Part shown: positions 27,560-37,249 of the stretch, piece after piece
How the letters are laid out: every line of letters begins with the position of its first letter
How positions within the stretch are numbered: position 1 is the first letter of the stretch
Assembly (NCBI RefSeq): GCF_000170795.1
Contig: NZ_ABCM01000005.1
Coordinates: 186,001-250,000 of the forward strand
Reading direction: 5' to 3'
DNA length: 64,000 bases
Origin: Pedobacter sp. BAL39
GTDB lineage: Bacteria > Bacteroidota > Bacteroidia > Sphingobacteriales > Sphingobacteriaceae
Translations under genes and position numbers: made by a program
Notes under the pieces: model-generated
What the model saw: only the letters and a program-made list of their open reading frames with translations
Told to the model about the DNA's origin: nothing
The model's database searches: none

Positions 27560-28483
27560 ATGAACGAGATGAAACGACGGGATGGGTTTGAAGGAGAGAA
27601 ATACATTGCGATACCAGAATTGGCTTTAAGAAAAGTCACGCGTGGTAATTCACTGATGCAGCAGTTGTATGTCACCTATATCGGCTACTTTCCTAAGGCC
27701 ACCTACCACTACCGCGAGCGTCTCAAAGGCTGCAAGGACAACATCCTGATTTACTGCATCCGGGGCAGAGGTTGGTTCAAAATTAACAACCAGCATTTCG
27801 ACATCGGCCCCAATGAATACATTATGGTTCCCAGCACTAAAGTGCACATGAAATACGGCGCAGATGAGACTGATCCATGGACCATCTACTGGGTACATTT
27901 TAGCGGTAAGGATATGGAGGCGTTTAATAAAGATTTTGGCATTGATCTCTACCAGGGCGCAAAAGAAATCATGTTCAATGAAAAAGGACTGGAGCTCTGG
28001 GAAGCGATGTACAATAATCTGGCATTAGGATACAGCGAAGACAACCTGACCAATACAAACCTTTGTCTCTATCATTTCCTTGCGACCTTCCTCTACCCTG
28101 AAAAACACACCAACGTGAAAATTCAGGATGAGAAAAACATGATCAAGGATATCATCCTTTATATGCAGGATAACATCAATGAAAAACTGACCATTGAACA
28201 GCTCGCCAAAAGGATTGACTTCTCCACGTCCCACTTCTCGAGCCTGTTTAAAAAGGCGACGGGTATGTCCCCGTTGGACTACTTCATTCACCTGAAGATG
28301 CAGAAAGCATGCATCATGTTATATACCACAGAGGTAAAAGTCAAAGATATCGCCATTGGTCTGGGTTATGATGATCCATTCCATTTCTCCAGAATTTTCA
28401 AGAAAAATATGAATGTATCTCCTAACCAGTACCGGATACTAAGAAGAAATAAAGGAGAGGACGAGATCTCTGAAGAAGAATGA
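27560..28483 (+). CDS. AraC-family transcriptional regulator (cupin + HTH)
   Basis: This 307-residue protein has an N-terminal cupin-like sugar-sensing domain (about residues 20-165: CIRGRGWFKINNQHFDIG) and a C-terminal AraC double helix-turn-helix (about 205-300: LTIEQLAKRIDFSTSHFSSL and VKDIAIGLGYDDPFHFSRIF). It is encoded divergently from the susC gene with 240 bases between, so it probably controls the fucoside locus in response to a free sugar. This is less common than hybrid two-component or ECF-sigma control of such loci. A second in-frame ATG at 27569 is also possible as start. Confidence 0.9.
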   Translation: MNEMKRRDGFEGEKYIAIPELALRKVTRGNSLMQQLYVTYIGYFPKATYHYRERLKGCKDNILIYCIRGRGWFKINNQHFDIGPNEYIMVPSTKVHMKYGADETDPWTIYWVHFSGKDMEAFNKDFGIDLYQGAKEIMFNEKGLELWEAMYNNLALGYSEDNLTNTNLCLYHFLATFLYPEKHTNVKIQDEKNMIKDIILYMQDNINEKLTIEQLAKRIDFSTSHFSSLFKKATGMSPLDYFIHLKMQKACIMLYTTEVKVKDIAIGLGYDDPFHFSRIFKKNMNVSPNQYRILRRNKGEDEISEEE

Positions 28484-28497
28484 GATTAGCTTGTGAT

Positions 28498-28932
28498 CTA
28501 GTGCTGTACCGATTCCAATTCCGGCACCCTGTTCTCTACAGCCTTCAGGCAGGATTGTACCGTAGCAATAAGGTTGGTCATCTCAAAAGGCTTGGACACA
28601 AACGCGTCTGAGCTATAGGTTCCCAGAGAAACGATGACTTTATCATATGCTGAGAGCAACACCACAGGAATATGACTTGTTTTTTCGCCTCTTTTCAGCT
28701 GTCCGCATAAGTCGCCGCCATTGATGCCCGGTAGCATGTAGTCCATCAGGACAAGATCAGGCTGCAGCTCCAATGCCAGCTGTTCCAGGTCATCGGTATA
28801 TTCCAAAGTGCAAACCTGAAAATCGTAAGTAATCAATACATCGGTCAGCATATCGCGAAGGTCTTCATTGTCTTCTATCACCAGGATCTTTTTCCCGGCT
28901 GGTGCTCCTTTGTAAGTGTAAGGCATTTCCAT
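28498..28932 (-). CDS. Response regulator receiver protein
   Basis: The chosen start is ATG at 28932, preceded by an A-rich tract; a longer frame reaches 28977 and another ATG lies at 28926. The protein is essentially a single receiver domain (KKILVIEDNEDLRDML, the phospho-acceptor Asp in LVLMDYMLPGINGG, and SKPFE with the conserved Lys). No DNA-binding domain follows; only a short tail. It ends 14 bases from the convergent AraC-type gene. It may serve the hybrid or MASE3 kinases encoded nearby, but no direct link is visible. Confidence 0.85.
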   Translation of the reverse strand: MEMPYTYKGAPAGKKILVIEDNEDLRDMLTDVLITYDFQVCTLEYTDDLEQLALELQPDLVLMDYMLPGINGGDLCGQLKRGEKTSHIPVVLLSAYDKVIVSLGTYSSDAFVSKPFEMTNLIATVQSCLKAVENRVPELESVQH

Positions 28933-29107
28933 TGTTACTGTTATATTATTCCACGCTTGTAACACTAATGATGCCAAAGGGCGAATTTCCGAGGTCCATG
29001 ATCAACTTTGTTACCTAAAGTAAAGAGCTATATTAACAGCAACTTGCTCTCAAATCTTATCAATCAAAAAAAGCACATTAACCTATAAATTTGAAGTGTT
29101 TAGACCT

Positions 29108-29305
29108 TTAAGTGGTATCATCTCCATCAAATAACTTTATTTGTTTTAGAATAGCTTCAATCGAAATATCATCTAAATCTACATTTTTAAGAATTTTCAC
29201 GACGCAATCGATGTCCTTCTTCTCAACAGCCTTATCAAATTTGTTTAGTGTTCCACTCATGTATAACCTTTCATTTATTGTCGTTCCCCTATTTTTTTTA
29301 TTCAT
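29108..29305 (-). CDS. Small helical hypothetical protein
   Basis: This short frame encodes 65 residues. The part from Met16 on (MSGTLNKFDKAVEKKDIDC and onward) is rich in alternating charged and hydrophobic residues and looks alpha-helical, ending in an acidic tail. ATG at 29260 (Met16) is an alternative start. I do not recognise the family. The protein-like composition in an otherwise AT-rich region is the main reason to list it. Confidence 0.45.
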   Translation of the reverse strand: MNKKNRGTTINERLYMSGTLNKFDKAVEKKDIDCVVKILKNVDLDDISIEAILKQIKLFDGDDTT

Positions 29306-29860
29306 AAAGTATTAGTGTTGGGTTAGAAATTAAATAACAAACTGCCCTGTATCAATAAAAGGGCATAAATTCAGGATTTACCTATCCACTTATAATGGAG
29401 TAATTTATGCTAAAATAGTTTTTTAAGTAATGATGTCAGAGTATTATAGAAATTTCGAATTTAATAGGAAGCACAAAATTACTGGTGCCCGACATAGCAA
29501 ATATCGCCAAGCAGCGATATGCCATAGCTCACATTTTAAACGAAAATATAATATCACATACCACATATTGATATCTTTTTTCGTATCACCCAAACTCCAT
29601 GAAAATCAAAATTTGATCATACCAACTATAAATCAGATATTTAGACCAGACAACAAACCAAACAAAACTATTGAGAATAAAAAAATAGTAAATTATATTA
29701 ATTTTTAATTACAAAAACTTTTCATGACGATCATTTCCATTATCATAAAAATGTCATAGCGCACTCCGTAAAGGAATGAATATTCGAGTTTAGATTGGTT
29801 ATAATTTGTTGGCATCCGACTTGCATTTAAGAATTATCCTATAAAAAACATAAATATTTA
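29306..29860 (+). other. AT-rich intergenic region
   Basis: These 555 bases before the hybrid kinase gene are clearly more AT-rich than the neighbours. One 92-codon frame (29430-29708) has a composition that follows the base bias and does not look like protein. I saw no RNA gene, exact TAnnTTTG box or terminator hairpin. Confidence 0.5.
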
Positions 29861-32017
29861 ATGGTTCCATCTATAAGAAAAACTTTTTCGCGATATATAT
29901 TGATTGTATTCCTGGTATTTGCCTTGTTTTCCAGTGCTTTTTACTTATATCTACATTATAGAAGCACTCAAAATGTACGATCAAGTGTCGCGCAACTATT
30001 GCTTTCACGAGAAAGTGCCGCGATTATAGATAGTTGTATCATCAGCATGTACAGTGCAGACAACCATAGCCGCCTTTTCGCACTAACCTCAGACACAACA
30101 TATTACAACAAGTACAACAGAGATGTCCACTTGGTTGATAACCTATTGAAGAAATTAAATAGCGGCAGTTACAAACAAGGCATTAGTTCTACCGGCAAAG
30201 TTAACCACTTGATGAAGGAAAAGTCTAAAAAGCTGGATGACTACATCAATTTAAAGCATTTGTCAGACAGCCTATTAGTGGTAGCGAGAAAGCTAATTGT
30301 AGTAAAAAGCAAGCAAACTGCAATACCACAGGAAGTGCCCGTTATTGAGCGGACCGTTAACCGCATACAGATAGACACACTGAAAACCATTAATACGCCG
30401 GTTAAAAAGCGAAAGTTTTTTGGGCGCATATTTGACGCCTTCTCATCAAAAAAGACGGAACAGGTCATGCAGAAATCGCTTGCACAGCGAAAAACTGCTC
30501 CTGTAGTTACCCAACGGACAGAATCCAGGGTTTACCGCATGGTGGTAGAAGAAAACCAGTCGAAAAACCGAAAAAACTACCAGCAACTTTTTACTATAAA
30601 TGATCAACTCAGGGCATCGGAACAGGAGATTCTTTTCATCAATAATCACCTGATCAAACAAATCATTCAAAGTCTCCAGAAATATAAATCCGAGGAACAG
30701 CAGCACATCAATTCCGGCAAGACCGAACTCGACAATGGTCTTCAGGAAGTTGACTTCAGGTACAAAAGGCTTTCGGGACTGATATTTTTCCTTCTGTCAG
30801 GCTTGGTATGTATCATTCTTTATAACATCTGGAAGATTTACAGATATCAGAAGAACCTGGTCTATCATAGTGCGTTTGCGGAACATAATGCAGCTTCAAA
30901 AACTTCATTTCTGGCAGGTATGAGCCATGAAATCAGGACTCCTCTAAACTCGGTTATTGGATTCTCAGAACAACTTGGCCAGAGTAAGCTAGATGATACC
31001 CAGCGCGAACAACTGGATGCAATTACCAATTCCTCGAAAATACTGCTTGATATTGTAAATCAGGTCCTCGATTTTTCCAAATTTGAAACAGGGAAGATGG
31101 TTTTTGAACGGGCGCCATTTATACCGCAGGACATTCTTGAAGAGGTATTTAGCACTTTAAGTATACAGGCGGTCAACAAAGGCATCAGCATCGCTAAATC
31201 TTTTGACATTAGCCCCGAGCTTTCCGTAAAAGGCGATGCATTACGCTTAAAGCAGGTATTGATCAATTTATTGGGAAATGCCATTAAATTCACTAAAGAG
31301 GGGGAAGTTACGATAAAAGCGACGGTGTCATCGGACAAAAAGGACCAGATTAGATTGATTGTATGGGTTAAGGATACTGGGGTAGGGATCTCCAAAGAAA
31401 ATGTCAATATGATCTTCGGTGAATTCAGCCAGGTGGCTTCAGCACAGAAGGACGCCTCTCAAAAAGGAACAGGCCTTGGTTTAGCGATCTCCAAGAAAAT
31501 TATCGAGCAACAAGGGGGGTATATCCGCGTAACGAGTGAAGAGGGAAAAGGTTCCGTATTCAAATTTAGCTTACCTATGGAAATTAATCACGTAAAAGAG
31601 CTTACAAAACCTTCCGGAATCAGGGTTCAGAATCCCATAAGAATCGAAGATAAACGTTTACTGATCGCAGAAGATAACAAGCTGAATATCCTCTTACTGA
31701 GCACTATCTTAAAAAAATGGAATTTAAACTTCGACACCGCCGAAAATGGCGTGGAAGCATTAGAGCTCTTCAACCAGACAGACTATGATGTGATTTTAAC
31801 AGACATTGAAATGCCTGAAATGGGAGGACTGGAACTAACTGACATCATACGTTCTTCTGACGACGCCCTAAAAGCCGCCATCCCTATTATTGCACTTACT
31901 GCCAATGTTTTTAAAGAAGACCACGAGCGCTATCTAGCGGCGGGGTTAGATGGTGTGATACTTAAGCCATTTTCTGAGCAGAGCCTTTTGAAGGGAATTA
32001 CGGATGTACTGGAATAG
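29861..32017 (+). CDS. Hybrid sensor histidine kinase/response regulator
   Basis: This 718-residue membrane kinase has spans at about residues 13-32 and 305-322, which enclose a roughly 270-residue extracytoplasmic region rich in charged residues and probably coiled-coil. After the second span come HisKA with His356 (GMSHEIRTPLNSVIGFSEQ), HATPase (NLLGNAIKFTKEG, DTGVGI, GTGLGLAISKKI) and a C-terminal receiver (LLIAEDNKLNILL, ILTDIEMPEMGG with the phospho-acceptor near residue 648, and LKPFSEQ). No output domain is present, so it must pass phosphate to a partner, for example the receiver protein at 28498. The sensed signal is unknown. Confidence 0.93.
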   Translation: MVPSIRKTFSRYILIVFLVFALFSSAFYLYLHYRSTQNVRSSVAQLLLSRESAAIIDSCIISMYSADNHSRLFALTSDTTYYNKYNRDVHLVDNLLKKLNSGSYKQGISSTGKVNHLMKEKSKKLDDYINLKHLSDSLLVVARKLIVVKSKQTAIPQEVPVIERTVNRIQIDTLKTINTPVKKRKFFGRIFDAFSSKKTEQVMQKSLAQRKTAPVVTQRTESRVYRMVVEENQSKNRKNYQQLFTINDQLRASEQEILFINNHLIKQIIQSLQKYKSEEQQHINSGKTELDNGLQEVDFRYKRLSGLIFFLLSGLVCIILYNIWKIYRYQKNLVYHSAFAEHNAASKTSFLAGMSHEIRTPLNSVIGFSEQLGQSKLDDTQREQLDAITNSSKILLDIVNQVLDFSKFETGKMVFERAPFIPQDILEEVFSTLSIQAVNKGISIAKSFDISPELSVKGDALRLKQVLINLLGNAIKFTKEGEVTIKATVSSDKKDQIRLIVWVKDTGVGISKENVNMIFGEFSQVASAQKDASQKGTGLGLAISKKIIEQQGGYIRVTSEEGKGSVFKFSLPMEINHVKELTKPSGIRVQNPIRIEDKRLLIAEDNKLNILLLSTILKKWNLNFDTAENGVEALELFNQTDYDVILTDIEMPEMGGLELTDIIRSSDDALKAAIPIIALTANVFKEDHERYLAAGLDGVILKPFSEQSLLKGITDVLE

Positions 32018-32293
32018 TTAAAAGCATCAACTCAACTCCCATTATGCCCATAACTCATTTAACAAGACAAACGAGCAATTTATGAATACTACACTGCCTT
32101 TAATTTAACAAAACCCCTGATTCTAAAATTAAGCTTTACAAACAATCATAAGCCGATTGAATTACTTTAGAAAAAAAAGCTAAATACTTTGCGTTTTATC
32201 ATTGATATATCCGGCATCTTTTCAAGATCACCTCAAATGATTCCATTTCTAAAATAATGTTTAAGTTTACGTGGATATTTAAAGGATTTGTAA

Positions 32294-33799
32294 TTGATCG
32301 CTAAAATCACCTCTTTTCTCAAGAACAACTACCGGACAGTCATCACACTGTGCGTTCTGGCATTTATATTTTCAATTAGTGTCAGAACGAGTTATATGTT
32401 GTTTCATACAGTTATTGAACTGAGCTGTATCGTAGTGGCGTTCGCCGTATTCATTGTGACCTGGAATTCCAGAAAAATGATTGACAACAACTACCTGTCC
32501 ATCGCTGGCATCGCCTATCTTTTTATTGGCATCCTGGACCTGCTCCATAGCATCACCTTCAAGGGGATGAGCTTCATACCAGGCCCCGGGCACTATGCCA
32601 ACCAGTTCTGGATCGCAACCAGGTTTATGGAAGCATTTACTATGATCCTGGGATTTTGGTTCCTGAGAAAAAGAACAAAGCTCAATTTTGACGCATCTAT
32701 CTTGATCTATGCCTTTTTCACGACACTGGTCATTCTTTCCATATTACATTGGCAGGTCTTTCCAAGGTGTTACATCGACGGCGTCGGACAAACACAGTTC
32801 AAGATCTATACCGAATACCTGATCATTGCAATGTTTGCTTTTTCTATCTATAACCTGTACAGAGTTCGGGCAAAGTTCAACAAGACCATATTTCAACTGC
32901 TTACGGTATCCCTGGTACTGTCCATCTGCAGTGAGTTCTGCTTTACTTTATATGTGAGCAACTACAGCACCAGCAACGAGATCGGCCATTACTTCAAGCT
33001 GGCATCTTATTTTATGCTATATAAGGCAGTTGTAGAAACTGGGTTTTCCAATCCCGCAGGCATCTTGTTCAAAAACCTTAAGGATGATGAAGAGCGATAT
33101 CGTCTGCAGGATGCTTCAAAAGACAAGTTTTTTGCCATCATCGCCCACGATCTAAAAAACCCTTTCACCGCGCTGATGACCTTCAGTGAGCTGATCTATA
33201 AAAATGCGGATAAACTGGGTACGGCCAAGATCGAAAACCTGGCGCTGCGGATGAACCAGGCATCCAAGCAATCCTTCAACCTGTTGGAAAGTTTGCTGGG
33301 CTGGGCACGTCTGCAGTCGGGTGTACTCAAGCCAAATCCTACCGCCATCCCTGCCCCGGTACTCATCAATGAGACGGTGCAGCTGCTGAACGCATTGGCG
33401 GAAGCCAAGGACATCACCATTGAGCTTGAAGCGGATGAAAATCACATCATCTACTCCGACAGAGAAATGAGTCAGACTGTAATCAGAAATCTCCTGACCA
33501 ACGCCATTAAGTTTAGCCATCCCTCCAGCAAAATTACCGTGAGCACCAGGAAGACCAATGACCTGATTCAATTTGAAATTATTGATGCAGGTATCGGGAT
33601 AGAAAAAGAAAACATTCCCCGCTTGTTGAGTCTGGATGATAAATTTACTGTTCTCGGAACCAGGGACGAAAAGGGCTCCGGACTGGGGCTGATCCTATGT
33701 AAGGAATTCATTGAAATCAATGGAGGAGAAATTTGGCTGGAAAGTGAATATGGCCAGGGAACGACCTTTTACTTCACGCTGCCTATCAGCAAAAATTAA
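32294..33799 (+). CDS. MASE3-domain sensor histidine kinase
   Basis: The reading frame starts at TTG 32294 with an AAAGGA element ten bases before it; no ATG gives a better N-terminus. The first 245 residues hold about seven membrane spans with the MASE3-like stretch GIAYLFIGILDLLHSITFKG and HYANQFWIATRFMEAFT, a membrane sensor found in many bacterial signalling proteins. A HisKA domain follows with His285 (AHDLKNPFTALMTFSEL) and an HATPase domain (NLLTNAIKFS, GIGIEKENI, GSGLGLILCKEFIEING). There is no attached receiver. The ligand of MASE3 domains is unknown. Confidence 0.9.
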   Translation: MIAKITSFLKNNYRTVITLCVLAFIFSISVRTSYMLFHTVIELSCIVVAFAVFIVTWNSRKMIDNNYLSIAGIAYLFIGILDLLHSITFKGMSFIPGPGHYANQFWIATRFMEAFTMILGFWFLRKRTKLNFDASILIYAFFTTLVILSILHWQVFPRCYIDGVGQTQFKIYTEYLIIAMFAFSIYNLYRVRAKFNKTIFQLLTVSLVLSICSEFCFTLYVSNYSTSNEIGHYFKLASYFMLYKAVVETGFSNPAGILFKNLKDDEERYRLQDASKDKFFAIIAHDLKNPFTALMTFSELIYKNADKLGTAKIENLALRMNQASKQSFNLLESLLGWARLQSGVLKPNPTAIPAPVLINETVQLLNALAEAKDITIELEADENHIIYSDREMSQTVIRNLLTNAIKFSHPSSKITVSTRKTNDLIQFEIIDAGIGIEKENIPRLLSLDDKFTVLGTRDEKGSGLGLILCKEFIEINGGEIWLESEYGQGTTFYFTLPISKN

Positions 33800-33956
33800 C
33801 CGATCCAACCGCAACTATCCTTACCCACACCAAGATCAACGGAGCATTACCATTATATAAATAAATTGTAAAAACTGAGCGCCAATGCCTCTAAAGCCAC
33901 ATTAACTGTTAACAAAAAGTTAGTTTTTAGACATTCCTGACGTAACATGGCAGCTA

Positions 33957-33964
33957 TACTTTTG
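33957..33964 (+). promoter_or_regulatory. Candidate -7 promoter box for the second SusC/D operon
   Basis: The sequence TACTTTTG is an exact TAnnTTTG match. It lies inside a longer possible reading frame of the SusC gene and thereby supports the later ATG at 33983 as the true start. The leader would be about 12 bases. Confidence 0.5.
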
Positions 33965-33982
33965 CGCCAAATTCAGGAATAT

Positions 33983-36900
33983 ATGAAAATCAAAACAACT
34001 ACAAGACTCATTAAACACTTAATGCTCGTAGCGTTTTTATTCCTTTTTGTCGGCGCGAAGGCACAGTCGCAGACCATAAAAGGAACAGTAAACGATAACG
34101 AGAATCAACCATTACCGGGTGTGAACGTGGTGCTTAAAGGCACTAAAGTTCATGCCGTTACTGATGTAAACGGAAAGTTTACGCTAGAGGGTGCCGACGA
34201 AAAATCTTCCCTCGTGTTTTCCTATATGGGGTTCATCACCCAGGAAATCGCTCCTGGCAATAAAACTACAATAACAGTAAAAATGCAGGCAGATGCCACT
34301 ACACTGAATGAAACGGTAGTAGTGGGTTATGGTGTGCAGAAAAAAGCCAACCTTACCGGTGCGGTGGATCAGATCAGAAGCGAGGCGCTGCAAAACCGCC
34401 CGATTCCCAACCTGACCCAAGGACTTCAAGGTGCATTACCCAACCTGAACATCAAGATGATGGACGGCAAGCCGACACAGTCGCCCAAGTTCAACATCAG
34501 GGGTACTACTTCAATTGGCCAGGGTGGAAATGCCTTAGTCCTGATCGACGGTTTTGAAGGCGACCCAAGTCTACTGAACCCTAATGATGTGGAATCCGTT
34601 TCGATTCTTAAAGATGCCGCATCAGCAGCCATCTATGGTGCACGTGGTGTTTTTGGTGTAGTACTGATCACCACCAAAAAAGGAGAAAAAGGAAGAACTA
34701 ACGTCACTTTTTCTACCAATTACTCCATCAAAAATCCATTGCAGACTCCTGATTATGTAACTGATGGTTACACCTGGGCAAAGATGTTTTCCGAGGCCTT
34801 TGTGAACGGTGACGGAGCCTTCCCACAGAATGCAAATAAAACACAAAAGTTCTCTCAGGCTTACCTTGATGAGTTCAAGAGAAGAGTGGAATCCGGACAA
34901 CCTTACAATGAGGTAGAAATCAATCCTACTACTGGTGAGTACACGTATTACGGAAGCACTGACTGGTATGACCTGCTGTATAAAGACCATACTGTAGCAG
35001 CAGAAAATAACCTGTCTGTTAGTGGTAGTACAGATAAAGCGACCTTCCTTGTTTCCGCACGTACCTTGAGCCAGGATGGTATGTTCAGGTATAACTCTGA
35101 TGACTACGGCATGAAAAACCTTCGTGCCAGAGGATCCATTCAGGTTACCCCATGGCTGAGCATTGATAACAATGCGGATTTTTCCGTAATGAAATACCAC
35201 AATCCAATCAACGTTGGTGAAGGTGGCGGTATCTGGAGAAATATTGCCGATGAAGGCAAGCCGACAGTACCGATGCTGAATCCAGACGGGTCACTTACCT
35301 TCACCGGTGCTTATACGGTTGGAGATTTTTACTATGGCAAAAATGGTATCGATACGAAAAGAGAAGTTTTCAGGAACATTACCAGCTTAAGGTCTAATTT
35401 CTTTGATAATAAGTTCCGCGTAAATGCTGACTTCACCTTCAGGAATACCAATAACGACATCGAGCAGAAACGTGTCCAGGTACCTTACAGCACGGGCGTA
35501 GGTCAGAAGGCATACGTTGGTACAAGTACAAATGACCTGAGCTTTGATCAGCAGAAAACGCAATACATCGCTACAAACATCTATGCGGAGTTCGAGAATA
35601 CTTTCAATGAGAAGCATTACCTGAAGTTCATGGCTGGTTACAACTATGAGCAATCTACCTACAACAGGGTGGCAGTACAACGTAATGGTCTCATCTTTGA
35701 AGATGCTACGGACCTTAACCTGGCATTGGGACAAGCCATCACAACTGGTGGTGGGTATGACCAATGGGCTATCCTTGGTGGATTCTCCCGTTTAAACTAC
35801 TCGTTTGCAGACAGGTACCTATTAGAAGTAAACGCACGTTATGACGGATCTTCCAAATTCCCTTCTGATCAGCGTTATGGTTTCTTCCCTTCTGTTTCTG
35901 CGGGATGGAGGATCAATCAGGAGCCATTCTGGAAAGTCTCTCCTAACCTGATCTCGGACCTGAAACTGAGGGCCTCGTATGGTTCCTTAGGAAATGGAAA
36001 CATCGACTCCTATGCTTATCAGGAACTCTTTAAAATTCAGCAGTCAAATTTGATCCTGAACGGATCAAGACCGCAAACGACCTCACAGCCGGACGTGCTT
36101 CCTAATGGAATTACCTGGGAGACTTCTACCACTACCAATATTGGTTTAGACATGGGCATGCTGGCCAACAGACTGACGTTTACTGCAGATGCCTACATCC
36201 GCGACACGAAGGACATGTTTACTGTCGGACTTACTGCACCTGCGACTTTCGGAAATACAGTACCTAAGGGTAACTATGCCGATTTACGTACCAAAGGATG
36301 GGAAGTTACCGTAGCATGGAATGACCTGATCGGCAGCTCCAGCAAACCATTCAAATATAACGTCCGCCTTTCATTAGCAGACAATACCTCAAAGATTACC
36401 AGATACAACAATCCGGATAAACTGCTGAGCGATTATTATGTAGGACAAAAGATCGGCGAGATCTGGGGTTATGAGACAGAAGGATTCTTCATTGACCAGG
36501 CAGACATCGATTCACACGCCAAACAAAGTCCGCAGATGAGGGCTTCTCCTACCAACATCTGGTATCCTGGTGATATCAAACTGAAGGACCGTAATGGTGA
36601 CGGCTTTATCAATGTTGGCGACAATTCAGTGAACAATCCTGGCGACAGAAGGATCATCGGTAACTCCGCTGCGAGGTATCTTTACAGCATCAACCTCGGT
36701 GCCGACTGGAACAACTTTTTCTTCTCGACATTTTTCCAGGGTGTGGGCAAACAGCAATGGTATCCAAGCACAGAAACAGAGATGTTCTGGGGTCAATACA
36801 ACAGACCTTACAACAACATCCCTACTTTCCACGTCGGAAACATGTGGACGCCGGACAATACAGATGCTTATTTCCCAAGAACGATGTCGCGTGCGGCATC

Positions 36901-37219
36901 CAGCAATACCAATAGAGAGCTGGGGGTAGCGCAAACCAGGTACCTGCAGAATGTTGCTTATTTAAGAATGAAAAACCTGCAAGTAGGATATAACATCCCT
37001 GCCAGGTTGCTTTCTAAAATCGGTGCACGCAGCGCCAAAGTATTCTTCTCGGGAGAAAACCTGTTCACTTATTCTCCACTGTACAAAGTGGTGAAGACAA
37101 TAGATGTGGAAAATGCGGTGCCATCAGATCAGGATCTCAATAAAGATTCGAAAAATGGAGACGGGTACAACTACCCAATGCTTAAAAGTTACTCTTTGGG
37201 TCTGACTATCGGATTTTAA
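33983..37219 (+). CDS. SusC/RagA TonB-dependent outer-membrane importer (second pair)
   Basis: The start ATG at 33983 gives a clean signal peptide (KHLMLVAFLFLFVGAKAQS); the frame runs open to an ATG at 33947, but a promoter box overlaps that stretch. The mature protein has the beta-sandwich (TIKGTVNDNENQPLPGVNVV), a plug with ILKDAASAAIYGARGVFGVV, and a long beta-barrel ending in SLGLTIGF. It is a complete SusC-type transporter of about 1078 residues. SusD and a secreted phosphodiesterase-like enzyme follow in the same direction. Substrate unknown, but the enzyme suggests a phosphate-ester-containing molecule. Confidence 0.95.
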   Translation: MKIKTTTRLIKHLMLVAFLFLFVGAKAQSQTIKGTVNDNENQPLPGVNVVLKGTKVHAVTDVNGKFTLEGADEKSSLVFSYMGFITQEIAPGNKTTITVKMQADATTLNETVVVGYGVQKKANLTGAVDQIRSEALQNRPIPNLTQGLQGALPNLNIKMMDGKPTQSPKFNIRGTTSIGQGGNALVLIDGFEGDPSLLNPNDVESVSILKDAASAAIYGARGVFGVVLITTKKGEKGRTNVTFSTNYSIKNPLQTPDYVTDGYTWAKMFSEAFVNGDGAFPQNANKTQKFSQAYLDEFKRRVESGQPYNEVEINPTTGEYTYYGSTDWYDLLYKDHTVAAENNLSVSGSTDKATFLVSARTLSQDGMFRYNSDDYGMKNLRARGSIQVTPWLSIDNNADFSVMKYHNPINVGEGGGIWRNIADEGKPTVPMLNPDGSLTFTGAYTVGDFYYGKNGIDTKREVFRNITSLRSNFFDNKFRVNADFTFRNTNNDIEQKRVQVPYSTGVGQKAYVGTSTNDLSFDQQKTQYIATNIYAEFENTFNEKHYLKFMAGYNYEQSTYNRVAVQRNGLIFEDATDLNLALGQAITTGGGYDQWAILGGFSRLNYSFADRYLLEVNARYDGSSKFPSDQRYGFFPSVSAGWRINQEPFWKVSPNLISDLKLRASYGSLGNGNIDSYAYQELFKIQQSNLILNGSRPQTTSQPDVLPNGITWETSTTTNIGLDMGMLANRLTFTADAYIRDTKDMFTVGLTAPATFGNTVPKGNYADLRTKGWEVTVAWNDLIGSSSKPFKYNVRLSLADNTSKITRYNNPDKLLSDYYVGQKIGEIWGYETEGFFIDQADIDSHAKQSPQMRASPTNIWYPGDIKLKDRNGDGFINVGDNSVNNPGDRRIIGNSAARYLYSINLGADWNNFFFSTFFQGVGKQQWYPSTETEMFWGQYNRPYNNIPTFHVGNMWTPDNTDAYFPRTMSRAASSNTNRELGVAQTRYLQNVAYLRMKNLQVGYNIPARLLSKIGARSAKVFFSGENLFTYSPLYKVVKTIDVENAVPSDQDLNKDSKNGDGYNYPMLKSYSLGLTIGF

Positions 37220-37249
37220 CCTATTCATTTATTACATATATCAACAATC

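Noticed and set aside
29430..29708. A 92-codon frame in the AT-rich gap before the hybrid kinase
   Set aside because: The composition follows the AT bias (many Asn, Ile, Lys), no start signal or family resemblance, and no neighbour linkage.
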